Shown here one piece after another: positions 61,626 through 64,000 of a DNA stretch of 64,000 nt. The DNA is taken from contig VXBA01001838.1 of the NCBI GenBank assembly GCA_013399895.1, forward strand, positions 87,649 to 151,648, given 5' to 3'. The notes beneath the pieces were generated by a model. That model was not told the DNA's origin. It saw only the letters and a program-made list of their open reading frames with translations, and ran no database searches. Positions within the stretch are counted from its first letter, which is position 1; each line of letters opens with the position of its first letter. Origin of the DNA: Serilophus lunatus (taxonomy: Eukaryota; Chordata; Aves; Passeriformes; Eurylaimidae). The position numbers were made by a program, and so were the translations under genes.

Positions 61626-64000
61626 CCTGGGCTTCATTAAATGACGTTTGACAACTAGCTTGTTTGATAAGGCTGATTTTCAAAGTAACGGCCTCTCAAG
61701 CCTGGACTAGTTTGAATCAGTAGCCCCTTTAGCTAGAGATAGGACGGCAGGAGGCTTTCAACACAGCTGCTTCCGCCCCTGCTTTCCATGCAAAAGACTC
61801 TATTTTAACCTGTTCGTAGGGAAAAGGCAGCCGTCTTCCTCCGAAAACTCAAAGAGTTTTTTTGAAATCACCATTTCACAATTCCGTTTGTCGTCTCCAG
61901 AGAGACACTGGAAATCCCCCTAAGCCTGATGTTCTTGTTAAGTGAGGCGTGCACACCGGCGGACGGAACGCCGAAGTTTCCCCTTTAAGTGTTTTGGAGC
62001 TGCGCTTCCTAAATGATTCCCTGCGAGGGAAAAGACTGTTTCAGATGTTGTCCAGCTGTTTCACAGAATAGGAACGGAATATAGAATAGCTTCTGTAACA
62101 TGTTTTCTGCCCTTTTTTTTTTTTAATTTATTTTTTATTGTTAAGTCTCTCACCACAGAAGTCAGGTCCCATCCTCTGTGAATTTTAGCTCTGATTTTCC
62201 GCCTCCATACTTCCATTCATCCCGCAATTTTCACTCCTATAGCGAGTTCTCTACCTGTTAGGCAATCGACATTTGATAATAAAACTAGAAGGTGAGTTGG
62301 AAAAGAAAAGGAGCACGTCAAAGGTACAATGAAACACCTCAGCTTGACAGTACCTGCATCTGGTGTGCAGCTGTGTGCACATGGAGAATGACTTGCGTTC
62401 TCCACCAAACGTCCAAAAACTATGATGGGATGTTCTCAAGTACATGACGTCATTGCATGTATTTATGATGCAGTGGGTATCCGCACACTTTTTTGTATTA
62501 AAGATTTTTTTTAATGTGTACTAGTGTTCGCTTGTGAAAGGAGATCAGCAAGAATATCCTGAGGAGCAGAGACCACGCTTTGAACAAGTTTGTCCCTTTC
62601 ATGACAGTAAGTCACGGAAATAATGCAACTACAATAATGGAAATAATACAACTACATAGCACGCACCTACCAAATTGTACAAAACTGGGCTCGTTTAGTC
62701 ACCCAAGAATGCCTTTTGCAGTAACCTCACTTAGTTGCTCTCCTTGTCTTAAATATGTGGCACGTTCATCACGGTAAACTTGTCCAACTTATTTAGTGAG
62801 ATTTGGTCTGTGACCTCTAAAACTGAGATGTTGCTGTATTTGGAAAATCACTTTTCCCTGCAACTGCCTAGTCAAAGCAAAACCATTAGGAGACTATTTG
62901 TCCCTATGATGTGACCCAGAACTTAGTCGGCTAAATGGACATTTTGTTTGGAGGGGTGTAGCAGAAACTTCCTCAGACTTGCTCGAAAGTTAAAAACAGA
63001 GATCAACATGAAGGAATGACATCTTTTTGGGGAAGAAATGCATGTTCTGCTCTCATTATCTCGTTTTCGATGGTTCCATAAGACACACAAGTAATGATGT
63101 GACACCAGAGTATGGAAATTACCCGTGTGGAAAATGCACCACATGCCTGTATCCCTTTCATTCTTATGGCACTTTAAGACACATGGATGAGGAGATTTTT
63201 AGGCTAATATCCACACTTCCCTTATTCGTATTTTCTTTTGACCAATTTTAATCTTCCTGAGCTATATGGAATCTGACATTCAATGTTCTCCTGCAGTCTC
63301 TCTGTCTTGAAACATACAGGTTTGGGCTCACCTATAGCTGTGTGTATTAAAAGGTGCTTCCCACTTAATTTTGTTTTCCTTTTCATGGTCCTTCAAGGCA
63401 GAAAATGCACGTGCTCATAGTGACTCGGTTGTACAGCATTTTGGGGTTTGCATTATTTCCTACATTCTAACATCGAGGAGGAGGGAGACGACAACGACAA
63501 TGAAACCATGAAGCCTTCACCTACCCTGGGAGTGGAAAGTAATTTAGAGGAAGGAACAGATAATAAAAAAACCCCAAACAACCTCAAATAAACCCTTGAC
63601 AAAAGCAAAACCTCTTCCACTCTTCTGCTATCTACAGGTAAAATAAAATGTAATACGGAAAATTATTCTGATCACTTGACCACGGGATTACTCGAGATTT
63701 TTCCAAAAGATAAAGATGCCTTGTGTGCGTGGCAAGAAGAGGAGACCACGGTTGGGTTGTATGCAGCTTGCAAGAACCATATATGGTTTCAGAGCTTTCC
63801 CCACTGGGTGGGAATTGTGCTTTCGTGTCAACACTGTTTTGAACTCCCATGCTTGGAGTGTAGGTCTTTCCTGGTCTCGGACTACTTGTGTTTGTAGCTC
63901 CAAACCTGAACAGCAACCTGATTAGGAGTGGACTATACACTGTCCAATGGTTTTAGCCAGACAATTACTTAGATACTTTAGTGCATTGGAGGAGGGGCGG
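61626..64000. other. CpG-retaining non-coding stretch
   Basis: Medium-GC DNA with scattered retained CpGs (for example 61945-61980), a 12-nt T run near 62113 and no CR1 or LTR. Frames at 62217-62445, 62580-62777, 62923-63251 and 63632-63940 occur in overlapping sets on both strands and have no domain. Confidence 0.45.

Noticed and set aside
61218..61644. Overlapping frames of 80-139 codons on both strands
   Set aside because: Simultaneous open frames on both strands are expected in CpG islands, where stop codons are rare. No domain or splice context was seen.
1..64000. tRNA genes, rRNA, known microRNA hairpins, CRISPR arrays, bacterial operons
   Set aside because: I looked for cloverleaf box A/B-like layouts, a handful of well-known vertebrate microRNA seeds and regularly spaced repeats, and found none. 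A computational scan would be more sensitive.

Overview
The window reads as a gene-poor stretch of a bird genome. At least eight segments of CR1 (chicken repeat 1), the dominant non-LTR retrotransposon of birds and other sauropsids, are recognisable on both strands. All are 5'-truncated. Where the 3' end is kept it shows the CR1 terminal motif related to ATTCTGTGAT instead of a poly(A) tail. No tRNA, rRNA, CRISPR, operon or prokaryotic coding pattern was seen. I could not assign a confident host protein-coding gene. Most open frames of 60-120 codons lack recognisable domains and look like chance.

Layout: 1-12.6 kb is AT-rich non-coding DNA holding a short perfect hairpin (2972-2996), a CpG-rich retroposon-like insertion bounded by near-identical 11-bp repeats (5745-6350) and a CR1 3' end (7590-7702). 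12.6-15.1 kb holds a minus-strand CR1 split by an LTR-like insertion (about 13017-13422), then another CR1 fragment. 15.1-24.4 kb has nothing recognisable. 24.4-25.7 kb has two CR1 copies in opposite orientation. 25.7-34.8 kb is unique sequence with a G-quadruplex motif, an AT-rich slowly-evolving-looking block (30.7-32.1 kb) and a (CA)n/polypyrimidine tract. 34.8-46.3 kb contains three CR1 copies, two of them long enough to include decayed reverse transcriptase. 47.5-48.25 kb looks like a second solo LTR of a different family. 48.3-53.3 kb is AT-rich unique DNA with a 31-nt A tract.

From about 53.3 kb to the end the character changes: CpG becomes frequent, CR1 disappears, and homeodomain- and octamer-type motifs appear. 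There are two strong CpG islands (55.3-57.2 kb and 61.2-61.6 kb). This is what the flank of a developmental regulatory gene usually looks like, but the gene itself is not identified. The one candidate transcript end is on the minus strand at 58.56-59.06 kb: an acceptor-like site, about 128 open codons, a stop, and two AATAAA signals. It matches no family I recognise.

The window therefore reads as an intergenic or intronic region shaped by old retroelement insertions on its left four-fifths and by selected regulatory DNA on its right fifth. Repeat calls rest on recognition of family consensus features; conserved-element calls are inference only.
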